A stretch of DNA of 64,000 nt. It comes from a virus. Every line of letters begins with the position of its first letter. Within the stretch, counting starts at the first letter, position 1. Below, piece by piece: positions 43,501-53,435 of the stretch. Under the pieces are notes generated by a model, which saw only the letters and a list, made by a program, of their open reading frames with translations, was not told where the DNA came from and did not search any database. The position numbers and the translations under genes were made by a program. The stretch lies in IMG/VR virus record IMGVR_UViG_3300045125_000073, positions 24,812-88,811 of that record. One strand, given 5' to 3'.

Positions 43501-44342
43501 TCAACAAAGAAGTGTGTACGATCGAACTGTGCGTTAGAATCCGAAGAAACGAGTAAAGTTTGAAATACCTATGGGAGTGCTGTAGTATTATATGTAGAAT
43601 ATTTGTCTAAATTTACAGTTACAATTCCATCAGAACTAAAACTAGTAATTACGTTGTCTGTTGCTATTGTGGGATTTATTCTGTATAAGGGAGGCAACGG
43701 TGTACAACATTATCCGTAAAATCTGAATAAACTTTAATGGAGCCAGTTGCTCCGTCGTGCTGCTGTTAACCCTATAGACAGGACATTTTTACTGCCTGTA
43801 ATTCCTATTCTGGTAGCTGTGGCAGACGATGTGCTGGTGGTGTACAACAAAAAATTGGTTGCTGTGTTTCCGTAGTTTACTGAATTTGCTGTTTCACTTA
43901 CAGATTAGATAAATTTATTTCGTTTATCAGAAGACTCTAATGAAGCAGCAAATAGATCCAGCACCAGTAATTCCCCTAAATTCTAAAGTAGTTACCACTA
44001 ACAACACGTTTAAATAAACTAAAGACATTGTTTACGTTTAATGAATTGAAAAATGGACGACACACCTGTAAGACCACTGACATTAGAGTAGTTATCCGGT
44101 TGGCTCCAGTGATACCCTGTAGCAAATAAAGTATTACCATCACTTAAACTAAAAGTTATTATATTTGTTTATGGTTCTGGTGATTTACAATGTAATATAG
44201 GCTCCAGTTGATACCTGTGCCTTCCTGTATTACCCGTTCCCTGGGGGCCTGTAGGGCCTCTGGGGCCTGTGAGGTCCTTGAGGTCCTGTTAAACCAGTCA
44301 GTTTGTACTGATTATTGTACTGTTTCCAATAATAGAAGGCAT
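36853..44342 (-). CDS. Giant cysteine-rich adhesin/fibre protein (probably one gene of about 2,490 codons)
   Basis: Starts MPSIIGNSTIISTN, then a collagen-like stretch (LTGLTGPQGP and further GPx triplets near 44230-44300). Continues through GPANGGLTFNGAIVARGMGY, many cysteine-rich modules (for example GSCCHNSGYQL, FRSCCVDGFCYN, GACCLGSGLC, GYCCGPNIADITRADC), folded stretches such as VVYTVDTRYTNSCSE and YNTIEFSPESYSKLTKYGIT, and a C-terminal DUF1566/Lcl-like domain. Frames change every 50-150 bases, so I cannot exclude that this is two or three genes; no clear internal start with a ribosome site was found. Likely a tail fibre or long adhesin for host binding. Confidence 0.5.
37650..38230 (-). 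repeat. Three tandem cysteine modules in the giant adhesin
   Basis: Right to left: TTTGYCCGPNIADITRADCS with YFLPGETTSVNCPTDAPC; GACCYWEKADNYYYQTCKPP with SFYPGEVCSNAGGNIACNG; and GNCCTTKC followed by VDCSINTVRNECNGGC. Each has an adjacent Cys pair after Gly, a following Cys and, in two, a PGE turn. Protein-level repeat, not DNA-level. Confidence 0.7.
42960..43330 (-). repeat. Cysteine modules near the N-terminal part of the giant adhesin
   Basis: Right to left: VGSCCHNSGYQL with a Cys and a GGVFTPQKICSDSCG tail; FRSCCVDGFCYN with EESACTSFGGIPKDGPC; and NEDGACCLGSGLCHKHQND. They follow G/S-x-C-C, a short loop, C, then C-x3-GG. These match the modules of the neighbouring adhesins. Confidence 0.7.
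44225..44300 (-). repeat. Collagen-like GPx stretch of the giant adhesin
   Basis: Minus-strand codons for GPQGP, GPRGP, GPxG and similar (ggccct, ggacct units) over about 75 bases, directly after the first 20 residues. Collagen-like triplets form trimeric stalks in many phage fibres. Confidence 0.7.
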
Positions 44343-44351
44343 ATTTTAATT

Positions 44352-44359
44352 TATTTATA
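44352..44359 (-). promoter_or_regulatory. Late promoter box (TATAAATA) for the giant adhesin
   Basis: Exact TATAAATA on the minus strand, 10 bases before the ATG at 44342, in the short gap after the previous gene. Close to the start, but the leader could be very short or the true start slightly later. Confidence 0.55.
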
Positions 44360-44364
44360 TAAAT

Positions 44365-45525
44365 TTACCCGATCAAAGACAGGCACCGGGCCCTGACTAC
44401 AAATTCGATCTCATGGAAAGTACCACCAAATTTTACACATAATGCTCTAGTAGAATCCACACATCTGCCTGGAAGGCAACAAGCACCCCAATCATCACAG
44501 TCTGCAGATCTTCTTGAGAACACGGAATAGACAAAAATGTTGCCTTGGATGTAATCTACACAATAATCTTCTGTGGTATAATCTAAACAACGTTTCTTTC
44601 CAGTTCCATCACAATAACAACAAGATCCCATTTTTCTTTGGTGTATTTAACTGGTGGTTCTGCTAAACTGTCAGATCTAAACACTCTAGAAGTATATTCT
44701 CCAAAAGTAGTTCCTATTGTGGTTGTGGCTCCAGAATAAGTAGTATTATAATAAAACCTGTTGGTCCATTCTGTAACACTAGACTGTTGATTTATATTAT
44801 TAAAAATATAAGAAGAAGTATTAGAAAGTTGTTTTAAATATTCCCTTACTGATGCGGGTGGTGTCAGATTAATGTTAGTAATGCCTGTGATGTTTTTTAT
44901 TTGTATAAACTGATTTATTGTACCACTTAAAAGATGCCCCGTTGTTATACCTACTGTTGTTTCCGTGTATCTTAAAGACAGGATTACCCGCAGTATCCAT
45001 CAAACCAAAAGCAGTATTTCCGTAAGCTCCTAATATAGAACCTGTAGCTCCAAGGCTTTTATTACTAGTTGTTATTCCATGAAATACCAGATCATCACCA
45101 CTATAGTATAAACTCAATCCTCCTTTTCCAGAAAGACTTGTAAAAAATAAAGTAAATCCACTTTGTCTACTAGGCTCCTCCTGATACAGTTATACCAGAA
45201 AATAATGTATTTATACTAGTTGTTGATAAAGGTCTTAAAGAAATATTAGATCTTATTCGTGATTCTTCTGTTGTTGCTGTATTACCTGATACGCCAGTAA
45301 CACCAAATACCAAACCAGTATTCAAATATAAACTTAATCCGTCAGGATAATTTACTCAACAAGAATAATACCAGCACCAGTACTTCCCGTGTTTCCGGTG
45401 TTTCCTAATGTGGTTATAGAAGGACCGGTTTCTCCGGTAGGTCCAGTTGGTCCTCTAAACGAATATTGACCTTGAAGAGGTATACTACTTGCAAAAAATT
45501 TGTTTGAAGAACCTATATTTCTCAT
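44365..45525 (-). CDS. Collagen-like adhesin with C-terminal cysteine modules
   Basis: Start MRNIGSSNKFFASSIPLQGQ, then YSFRGPTGPTGETGPSITTL and GNTGNTGSTGAG, a short collagen-like stalk. The middle has LLYYSGDDLVFHGITTSNKS, GSILGAYGNTAFGLMDTAGN and PVFKIHGNNSRYNNGASFKW. The end is two cysteine modules: WGSCCYCDGTGKKRCLDYTT with EDYCVDYIQGNIF, and DDWGACCLPGRCVDSTRALC with VKFGGTF. About 385 residues. It shares the N-terminal pattern and module type with both neighbours, so these genes arose by duplication. Probably a trimeric fibre or fibril on the virion. Confidence 0.7.
44390..44635 (-). repeat. Two tandem cysteine modules (clearest copies in the window)
   Basis: This stretch is almost free of frame errors, so the consensus is best read here: G-[SA]-C-C, 2-9 residues, C-[LV]-D-[YS]-T, 4-5 residues, C-V, then G-x-[TI]-F, with extra Cys pairs between copies. 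Confidence 0.8.
45420..45475 (-). repeat. Collagen-like stretch of the middle adhesin
   Basis: Codes for GPTGPTGETGPS followed by GNTGNTGSTGAG, Gly at every third residue. Confidence 0.75.
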
Positions 45526-45533
45526 TTTAATAC

Positions 45534-45950
45534 ACTCTATTTACATCCGGAATATTCCAAAGCTTTAACTCTGAGGGAATTTTATTATCACAACGTATCA
45601 TTCGTATAGGTCTAACTTTATATTTTGTTGCTCTATCTGCTTTATAAACTTTGATAGTTTGATGCGTCTGCGTTAACATCAATATTCATTGCAATAGCCA
45701 CAGTTCCTGGATTGGGGATTGTTGGACTTTGATATATTCCTTCTTGCTTCTGTATAATTAAAGATCCTGTAGAAGTCCAATAAGTTCCATTCAATGGTTG
45801 TCCTTCCAGTAACAACACTTTATTTAAATTGTAACCGGATATATTTATTGTATTTTGAGCAATAAAATGCCATCTCATCGTGGCTTGGTAGATACCAATC
45901 AGATAAACTATTGTTATTTGCTGTAATTCCTTGTGTAGTAGACGTTATTC
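45534..45950 (-). other. DUF1566/Lcl-like domain of the large adhesin
   Basis: DWYLPSHDEMAFIAQ, then NGTYWTSTGS, TVAIAMNI and YKVRPIRMIRCD. The WYLPS-x-DE-[ML] and V-R-P-[IV]-R motifs are diagnostic of this domain. Largely readable in one frame. Confidence 0.8.
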
Positions 45951-48474
45951 CGTCTGATAATTAGCCGGATACATGAAAATGCATTTTCGGTTTGAAGTCT
46001 ATACTAGCAAATTACCTGCCGTACCGTAACCGCTACCAATATATTGTGTGCTTATTGCTTGCATTTATTGCGTATACTGCTCGTATTGTATTATATAAAC
46101 CCCAAGACCGATACCAAACTCCATGTGAGATTGTATGGAGATTTTGCAAATTGTTTTGCCGTTCCTGAATGACCATACAAGTTCAGTTTTACTACATGAA
46201 CTAAACGTGTTGTATAATACTTAGAATCATTGGCTTGTGTTGCACCAGTAAATCCTAACGACCAATAACCTTCAGAATATTTGATATGTGTTTGATCATA
46301 ATTATAATCAAATAAACGTAAATCATTCATAAGTAGCCTATTTCATCTAAAATGGGGCCCCAAGAAGAACCTGTAGATGCCCCAAGCAAAAGTATTTTGT
46401 GTGTATACGTTTGAGTATCTGTATTTTTTATACTATTTGTAGCATCTATAGCAATATCATACGGATAGACTATTAGTATATAAGAATGATTTAATGTCAT
46501 CACACGTTTCATCTACACCGTAAGCATAAAAATCAAAAGTTAGAGGTATACGATTCTGGTGACTATAAGTTATTCCAGATCAGATAAAGTAAATCCATCC
46601 ACAGTAAAAAGACTCATTTAGCTCCTAATATTTTACTTTTTCCTGGAATATAACGAACCAACAACAATACCACCACGCATATCTTAGCTCCAGGATATAC
46701 AGGTACTACCATCTATAAATCCAGAACATGTGTTTGTTAGTTGCACGACATAATGTTCACATAATTTAGATTTTCCTAAATAGTATCCATTATTAGTGAA
46801 ACAATCAGAATATGACTGTTCTGAGGCACACTCCATTCTGACAGCACGGCCCAGTACCAGAAGAACATATTGCAGAACCAAAGGCATCCATAACAAGAAA
46901 CAGATCTACCTTGGAAAATTCCTCCTATATTATCACATTCTGTTCTGGAAATGTATTCACATCCTCCTCTTCCGTTACAACATGCTCCGATATCATTAAA
47001 CAACGACTCGCAATCTACTGACTGAGATGATGTATAGTTACCAGCAAATTTTACATTTTGATCTGTTAGAGACAAACACTCAGTGCAAGTTAAGTTGATC
47101 CGATAAAATATTAGTTGTTTTAATACCATTAGAAATAGTTTGTCTACAACAAACACCGGGTTTATTACAAATAAAATCGTAAGTTGCACCACATGTCGTT
47201 CCCGCACCATGGAAAAATCCTGAACAAGAATTTTCTGTTATAGTTTCACATGTTCCATCGTCTTTACAACAAGCACCAACAGGTTCTGATGATACCACCA
47301 GCTAATTGAGAAATAGGAGGACTAGTAAATATGTCAACATCTACATCCGTATTTCTATTATTTGTGGCTTTTTCTGTGCAATTATTAGACCAAAGATATT
47401 GTTCTGTGCATTTTGTTGGACCCGCATAATCCACTTAGTGTAGCATACCAAACACCGTTAACACCAAAAAAGTAATTCTAAGTTCGCAAGGAACTCCATC
47501 AACAGAAAAACAAGGATAGACGTTTCGAGTCCATTTGATATTAGAACTAAATCGATCAAACAGTCCTACAGGAGGATTTACTGCATTTTTTATTATCAGA
47601 TCAAACGAATAAGCTCTGTTATCTATTGGTGGAGATTTTACTGTTATTTTACTTTTGTTGTTTGAAAAATCTAAAACATACACTTTAGATTTTGAACCAA
47701 ACATTAATTCATTATGTTCTTCAACAAAGGGTCTATAGCACAAGTAATACCACAAGCCGCACAAGAAGCATCTCCTGTTACTTGTTGACAATATAAACCT
47801 GCAAAGTTGCACCGGTATATCCACCACCACGAACTCGTTCAAAAACATTTGCATTATTAAATACCACACCTGTTATGGAGACATCTGAGTCATTGTTTGC
47901 AGTAACACCAGATGTATTGGAAATTCTTTCTATAACTTTATTACCAGTAAATTTTAAAAAGTTTACTGTGTTTATATTTGTTGATACTGTCAATCCCGAT
48001 GACAGTATTAAATTTAAATTTTTATAAAAAGTTGTAGACGATCCAAACAATGGTTAGAACAGGATAAGGCTCATTTATATCTTCTTGTAAAAATTTAGAA
48101 TTGCTATTATTTAATAAGCTATAGGTCTTATTTAAGTCTAGTTTGATATGAAACTTCATAAAAATGGGTTCAATTCCATAACTTACCCGTATATAAGAGA
48201 TATACCAGTTCCCAGATTTAAAAATCTGCAAAATATTGAGTAGGTCCAGTGGTTCCGTATATCTTTGTGCTGGTACCGTAAGTTGCTCCGTTTGAAAAAT
48301 ACGTAATAAGCGAACGATCTACTAAAGAAATACCAATAATGCTAGGACCAGTATTTCCTGTGTTTCCAGATCCTGTAGGACCTGTAGGCCTTTGGGGCCT
48401 GTGGGCCCGGTTGGACCTGTTACAGAAAAAGCACCAGATAATTTGGTTACTGAACTAGATCCTATAATTCTCAT
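45534..48474 (-). CDS. Collagen-like adhesin with cysteine modules and a C-terminal DUF1566/Lcl-like domain
   Basis: About 980 residues from many frames. Start MRIIGSSSVTKLSGAFSVTG, then GPTGPTGPKGPTGPTGSGNT. Then GATYGTSTKIYGTTGPTQYF, KPLFGSSTTFYKNLNLILS, NFLKFTGNKVIERISNTSGV, a CEL-like part, four cysteine modules (46690-47290), a middle SWGPILDEIGYL and YSEGYWSLGFTGATQANDSK, and a C-terminal DUF1566-like domain: LSDWYLPSHDEMAFIAQNTI, YWTSTGSLIIQKQEGIY, AIAMNIDVNADA, TKYKVRPIRMIRCD. It ends NIPDVNRVY at 45534. Likely a host-binding fibre; the Lcl domain would be the tip. Confidence 0.7.
46690..47290 (-). repeat. Four tandem cysteine modules in the large adhesin
   Basis: Right to left: VGACCKDDGTCETITENSCS with GFFHGAGTTCG; PGVCCRQ with a CLSLTDQ tail and SQSVDCESL; DIGACCNGRGGCEYISRTEC with DNIGGIFQGRSVSC; and GPCCQNGVCASEQSYSDCFT with NNGYYLGKSKLCE. 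Consensus: G-x-C-C, 3-5 residues, C-x3-[ST], C, then GG-x-[FY]-x-G and C. Confidence 0.8.
48355..48425 (-). repeat. Collagen-like stretch of the large adhesin
   Basis: Encodes GPTGPTGPKGPTGPTGSGNT and GNTGPS; interrupted by one frame change near 48395. Confidence 0.75.
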
Positions 48475-48479
48475 ATGAT

Positions 48480-49613
48480 TTACGGTATACCTGCACCGTC
48501 TATTCTAGTTTTTAGATTTGTATACAAAAGTTTCAAGATTACTGATAGATCCTAATTGTACATTTCCACTTATTGCCGCATTTCCTGATAATGTTAAGCC
48601 ATTTAATGTTATTGTTTCTGGTATTTTACTGAAACAATTTCATACGCTTTAATATACGGCACTAAATTTGTTCCTGCTTGTCTCGGTACTGAAGCTGCAG
48701 TAACTGCAGGAACCGTAAACGATTCAATTGTTGTTGAAAGCGGAGTAACTTTTGTTGTGCTGGAACCACTAACAGAAACAAAAGTCACTGGTAAGACTTA
48801 TTTGTGGGCTCCTCCTCGTTCTAGTTAAAAGTACAGAATTTGTTATAAGGTTTGGTGGTTCAGCAAAGAAATAAATTTTTATCTGTCCTGCTATTGTCTG
48901 ACTTGCTTGATTACAACTAGAAACTGGAGCTTCTGAGATTGCAACTCGTTCCTGATAACCAAAAGCTGTTCCGTAAATAGTGTATAATTCAGGATATTCT
49001 GAAACCTTTAAACTAGTATTAGAATCTATACGTAGCCAGTTGATTTCGGGAGTGATTGACGGCAGTGCGTACATGATAGAACCGACAGGAAGAACCGCAC
49101 TGTCTTCTTGAATAACTGCTTGATTTCCGGTTTTATAACCAACGTAATTAAGCACAATACCGTTGTAAACTTCCACTGGGAGCTACTTGTAAAAACCGGT
49201 TTGACTATTTTTTCGGTTCCATCAGAAACGTCAATTGTTCCTGTTAGTCCACCCGCAACTGTAGGACTTAAAAACAAAACGTCTACACCACCGCCTCCAC
49301 CGCCACTAGTTGTTATCAGTGTTAACCGCGATGTAGGATAACGCATGGATCCGTAAGTGCACTACGGTATATTCTCCACCCGAATAACTTTCGACTACAC
49401 CTACAACTTCTGCGTTTTACATCGGTGTCTGCTTTAGACAAAGTATAACCAGAAGTTCCAGGATCGTAACGAATAACATCACCTAAAGTTAACCCTGAAG
49501 GTATTATGTATCCTTCTCCTGATTTTAGTTTTACAATAAGACGTGAGGTTTCTTGGGATAAAACTACCTTTGAGGGCAAACAGTCTATTGTTTTGTGGTG
49601 TTGATGTAGGCAT
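48480..49613 (-). CDS. Fibre protein with a tail-collar-like domain
   Basis: About 370 residues. Joined frames: MPTSTPQNNRL, VVLSQETSRLIVKLKSGEGY, IIPSGLTLGDVIRYDPGTSG, SMRYPTSRLTLITTSGGGGG, GLTGTIDVSDGTEKIVKPVF, and PVGSIMYALPSITPEINWLR with KVSEYPELYTIYGTAFGYQE, a clear match to the phage tail-collar (PF07484-like) motif PxGxIxxxxxxxxPxGWLxxxG. The end is NLETFVYKN and RIDGAGIP at 48480. It overlaps the preceding fibre gene. Likely a short fibre or fibre adaptor. Confidence 0.65.
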
Positions 49614-52232
49614 GTGTTAGTAATGTATTTTTGGTTGTTGAATATGGGAAAGCGAACGTTGTTGCGTAAGCACTACTAGTAATATCTGCATCTAGTATAT
49701 AATTAAACAAAATGGTGTCAAAATATGTAACTGCTCCGGTTCCTGGTGCTGCTCCCCTGTTGCGGGTCTAAAATTAATTCTTAGTTCTTCTTTTCCAATA
49801 TTTGATACAGTAAATGCTATACCAGAATCGCTAGGATTTCTAAACTTATCTATATTAGCCGCAGCAAAATCAGTGCTTTGCCAAGGTAGTCCTTGTTTAA
49901 TAGTATTAGGAGTAGTAATACTATTACTGTTGCTAGCACCTCCTGGTGCGTTAGTTATATACAACAGAAGAACGAGAAGCCTTGCACAGGACTAAAATAA
50001 GCCAAAATCATTTGGAAATAGTGCCATTTTTGTTAAATATCTAAACGGACAGGACATACTAGAAACAGAAAATAGAACAGGACATCTTAAATAATTATCG
50101 CCTGCAAGATCAGTACTGCCTAGTGCTCTGTTAGCAGTATTCAAAACGCTATTGTAAATGTACGTAGTACCACTGCAAAAGTTTGTTTGATATAGTTCTC
50201 TACATCTTTCCAACTCTTTATCGTAAGGTATATTAACTGGAGTTATTGCGTAATTTCCTAGATGCAGTTGACTTTGTGCTAAACTTATAGTTGCACTGCT
50301 AGTCGGGAATTCAAAACCGACTCCAAACCAGCCTAATTCATTATCGGCTAATGTAAATCCTGCAGCAGCCACAGTAAACGATTTTGAGTATTGTTTCCAT
50401 GCAGTAGTTAATGTTATACCACCACCAGATGAAGTAAGATTTGTTCTAGTTTCTATAGCAGCTGTTAAACCAGTAAAATCAGAATAATTTGGTTTATATT
50501 GATTATAAATTAAATCTAGTGTAGAACCACTAACAGAAGATTTACCCCAGAACGAAAATGTTACTGTTTGTCCTTGAGCTAATCTTGCGTTCGGTTGTAT
50601 GTTTTCTAAGTCTGGGTCGTTTAGCCAAAGACGGTACCGGTGAAAGTGAATAGTTAAACACACAATCCAAGTAATATAAAGGAGATCCCGGTACTGATGT
50701 TTGGTCTGACGAAAAAGAGCGTCGATAAATAGAACTACCGCCTGTTAATCCTCTCCGAGTAGCAGCACCATCAATATACGTTAAGTAATCTAGATTTCGT
50801 ATAGCAAACCACCTGTCTGCAACCGGATCTATCAATCGATACGTATAGAATGTGTTGGGTCCATTAGCATCAGTTGTAATAATATTAAACGGTTGCATCA
50901 AGTAATCGTCTGTATAAGTTGTGGTGTACGACCCAGATAAAGTTCCACCAATAAACGTGGGTCGTTGCCATACAGTAAACGCACCGTTTGGTATCAGATT
51001 TTGATACTCCACAGTAGAAGTTGTACCACTGGGAGTGAAGACCTCCACCACCTTGAGTTCCGGAAGCAGCACCTCTACTAATAACCAGTTTAACGGTGTT
51101 GTCTACATCATTAACTCGGATGAAATCTAAAACTTTGGTTGTTTCGGTTGCTGGAACAAAAGCTAAATCGGTATTAAAAGCTAATGCAGTAGTTTTTGAG
51201 GTGTTTAGATATTGATTTGGGTCTAACTGGTTTATCTGAGTTGTTATTGTTCCGCCTGGTAGTGTTATTTCAGTATATACACACCACTACTTTCGCTTAT
51301 AATTCTACTAACAAGCCCTAAAAAATTCTTTACCGGTTACATAAGATGTAGCCGATCCTTTTATAAGAGTCCGTTTGCTCCAGATAGAACAGTGCCTATA
51401 GAAATTGCTAGAGTTGTTTACTTTTCCAGCATTTTTTGTGAATAATCTAAAGGTGTCCAGTGCAGCAGAACCTGTGCTGGAATCATCAAAATAAAGAAAC
51501 ACGTCTCCAACCATAGGAGGCCCGAGAAAAGTACCACCGTTAGTGTCGTATTCTATAATAAGTTTATTGTCTAGTTCTGCTGTGATTCCGTAACTAAGAC
51601 CTTCTAGCAGCACACCACGATACGTAAGAATAGAACCAGAATCACCGGTTACACCTAGAAGAACAGGTTTAGACACATGGCCGTAAGTTTGTGGTTCGTT
51701 TGTGGTTATACCACCAGGAACAACAGAATCTAAAAAGTACGCTTGTCCTCCAACCAGTGTAGTTCCTATTGCGTTTTCCAATAGTATTTGCGAAAAGACT
51801 GTTGTCTAACAGACCAGCAAGAGCAACAACGTGAGCAGAAGCTGTATCGTTTACAACCACCCTAAACTTCGCATTAACAGCAGAATCTGCTTTTGCTAAA
51901 GTTAAACCGTTAGGATCCATACGAACAAATTTACCCGCAGTTATACCCGAAACTTTAGGAGAAACATTAATTGTATGTTGTGGAATAAGTTGTAGGATTG
52001 GTGGCAAAACTTACAGATCCATTGAATCGTACACTACCATTAAATGTTACCCGGTTGCCACAGTGGGAGCGTGAGACACTGTGAACACGTTACCAGATGA
52101 ACTAAGACTTACACCATCACCTTGTAATAAATTGTATACAGTAATACCATTAAGCGTAGTAATAATAGTGTTGGTTGTATCAAACCATTTTTTAAACTTA
52201 TCAGAATAAACTAGATTATTTATTGAGGGCAT
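49585..52232 (-). CDS. Large fibre protein with a carbohydrate-binding-like C-terminal half
   Basis: Start MPSINNLVYSDKFKKWFDTT, then SLSSSGNVFTVSHAPTVATG, ITAGKFVRMDPNGLTLAKAD, VVALAGLLDNSLFANTIG and FLGPPMVGDVFLYFDDSSTG. The second half has QNLIPNGAFTVWQRPTF, LAQGQTVTFSFWGKSSVSGS, WKQYSKSFTVAAAGFTLADN, GWFGVGFEFP and PYDKELERCRELYQTNF, the familiar order of phage fibre jelly-roll/CBM-like domains ending in ELERCxxYYQ. About 880 residues. It probably binds host surface sugars. Frame changes near 51990, 51770, 51300, 51060, 50690 and 49980. Confidence 0.75.
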
Positions 52233-52245
52233 TTTTAAACCTTTA

Positions 52246-52972
52246 TTAGCTGACTTGTTGTATAATATAGCCATTTTTATAAGCAACCGATGCCACTGTT
52301 CCGTTTGCTGTAACTGTAAGCATAGGATAAATTGGATTACTTTGTAATTCTTTGGAAATTCTTGGAATATTATAAATTATTCTAGCAGCACCAACACGGT
52401 CCGTTGATAACATTAATGTTGGAAGAATCTTGAAGAGTTCTGTCTTCGCCAGCAGCTTCAAAACTATTTTTAGTGCAATTAATTGTCGATATAAAACTGT
52501 CCATTCCATAATTTCCGGCTTTATCGGTAGAAGTGGGTTCTAAATCTGATATTATTAGATCAGCTTGTGGTTTATGCACCCAAAAACCAAATCCACCATT
52601 AAAATTTGGACTCTTTAAAAGATACCATCCAGGATTACATGTTACAGTTATTTTGGAAGCACTAACAGTTGCAACAACCAAAATCAGGACTTAATGGTGT
52701 ACACCCTTCCCATGGAGTAGCAGTCATAGCATTTCCTGCTTGTTCTGAGTATTGTTTTATTCCCCAATTAGCAAACATAGTTTGAGTTAACGTTTGCTGC
52801 ATATAAAAAATTTCTTGCATTTCATTTAATTCTGCAGCCTGTAAAGGAAATCCGGAGCTTGAAAGCAACAAGAAAATAATTTTTAGTTGCGTCTAATTGT
52901 GACTCCACTCTGCTACTAAACGGAGCCCGGAGACAGTGGAAAATTAGTTTTAAATGGTAGTGGTATGCTCAT
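52246..52972 (-). CDS. Baseplate-region virion protein, unknown
   Basis: Joined frames give about 240 residues: MSIPLPFKTNFPLSPGS, FPLQAAELNEMQEIFYMQQT, QTMFANWGIKQYSEQAGNAM, GWYLLKSPNFNGGFGFWVHK, ADLIISDLEPTSTDKAGNYG and VTANGTVASVAYKNGYIIQQ. The QAAELNEMQEIFYMQQTLT helix resembles the DUF4815/ELNExQ segment of phage baseplate and fibre-attachment proteins. By place (between gp8 and fibres) it may play the role of T4 gp9 or gp10. Confidence 0.6.
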
Positions 52973-53418
52973 GATGTTATATCAGTTATATTTATACTAA
53001 TATCAAACTCGTATGTTCTGTTGGTTTGTGGTGTTTTTACAGATATGGGTGTAGATTTTATATTTTGAAACGATACGTATTGACCAGACTTTTTTTGTAT
53101 TTCAGGAGTGATAACTTTAATTACATCATAAGTTTGCGTTGAGGGCAAGGGAGAACCGGCTTCTGATACGGTTAATACTACCTTGTCCCCCACAATAACT
53201 CGCATCTTTGGTGTCACTGATATCAAATCTAAACCCTTGTCTGGAATTGGTTTTGCTGTATTGGTGTAAATTCTATTTGCCCCACCAATCGTACCTCCGA
53301 TTCCGGTTCCCACAGCCGTAGTGTACATTAAATAATTTAAATTTTTTCTTACAAAATAATCTGTTCCTTCGGATACAGATAAGCTTAAGAGTTGTTGGTT
53401 GTCAGGATTAAACGCCAT
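52969..53418 (-). CDS. Virion-associated protein of unknown function
   Basis: An intact 149-residue frame: MAFNPDNQQLLSLSVSEGTD, YFVRKNLNYLMYTTAVGTGI, DKGLDLISVTPKMRVIVGDK, VVLTVSEAGSPLPSTQTYDV and KTPQTNRTYEFDISINITDI. It has AGGAG before the ATG and overlaps the next gene by four bases. Beta-rich, no cysteine. By place a baseplate or fibre-connector protein; I do not recognise a family. Confidence 0.65.
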   Translation of the reverse strand: MAFNPDNQQLLSLSVSEGTDYFVRKNLNYLMYTTAVGTGIGGTIGGANRIYTNTAKPIPDKGLDLISVTPKMRVIVGDKVVLTVSEAGSPLPSTQTYDVIKVITPEIQKKSGQYVSFQNIKSTPISVKTPQTNRTYEFDISINITDITS

Positions 53419-53435
53419 ATAATCTCCTTTATTAT

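Noticed and set aside
36853-48474. A diversity-generating retroelement at the Lcl-like tips
   Set aside because: No reverse transcriptase gene, no near-identical template/variable repeat pair and no initiation site could be seen in the window.
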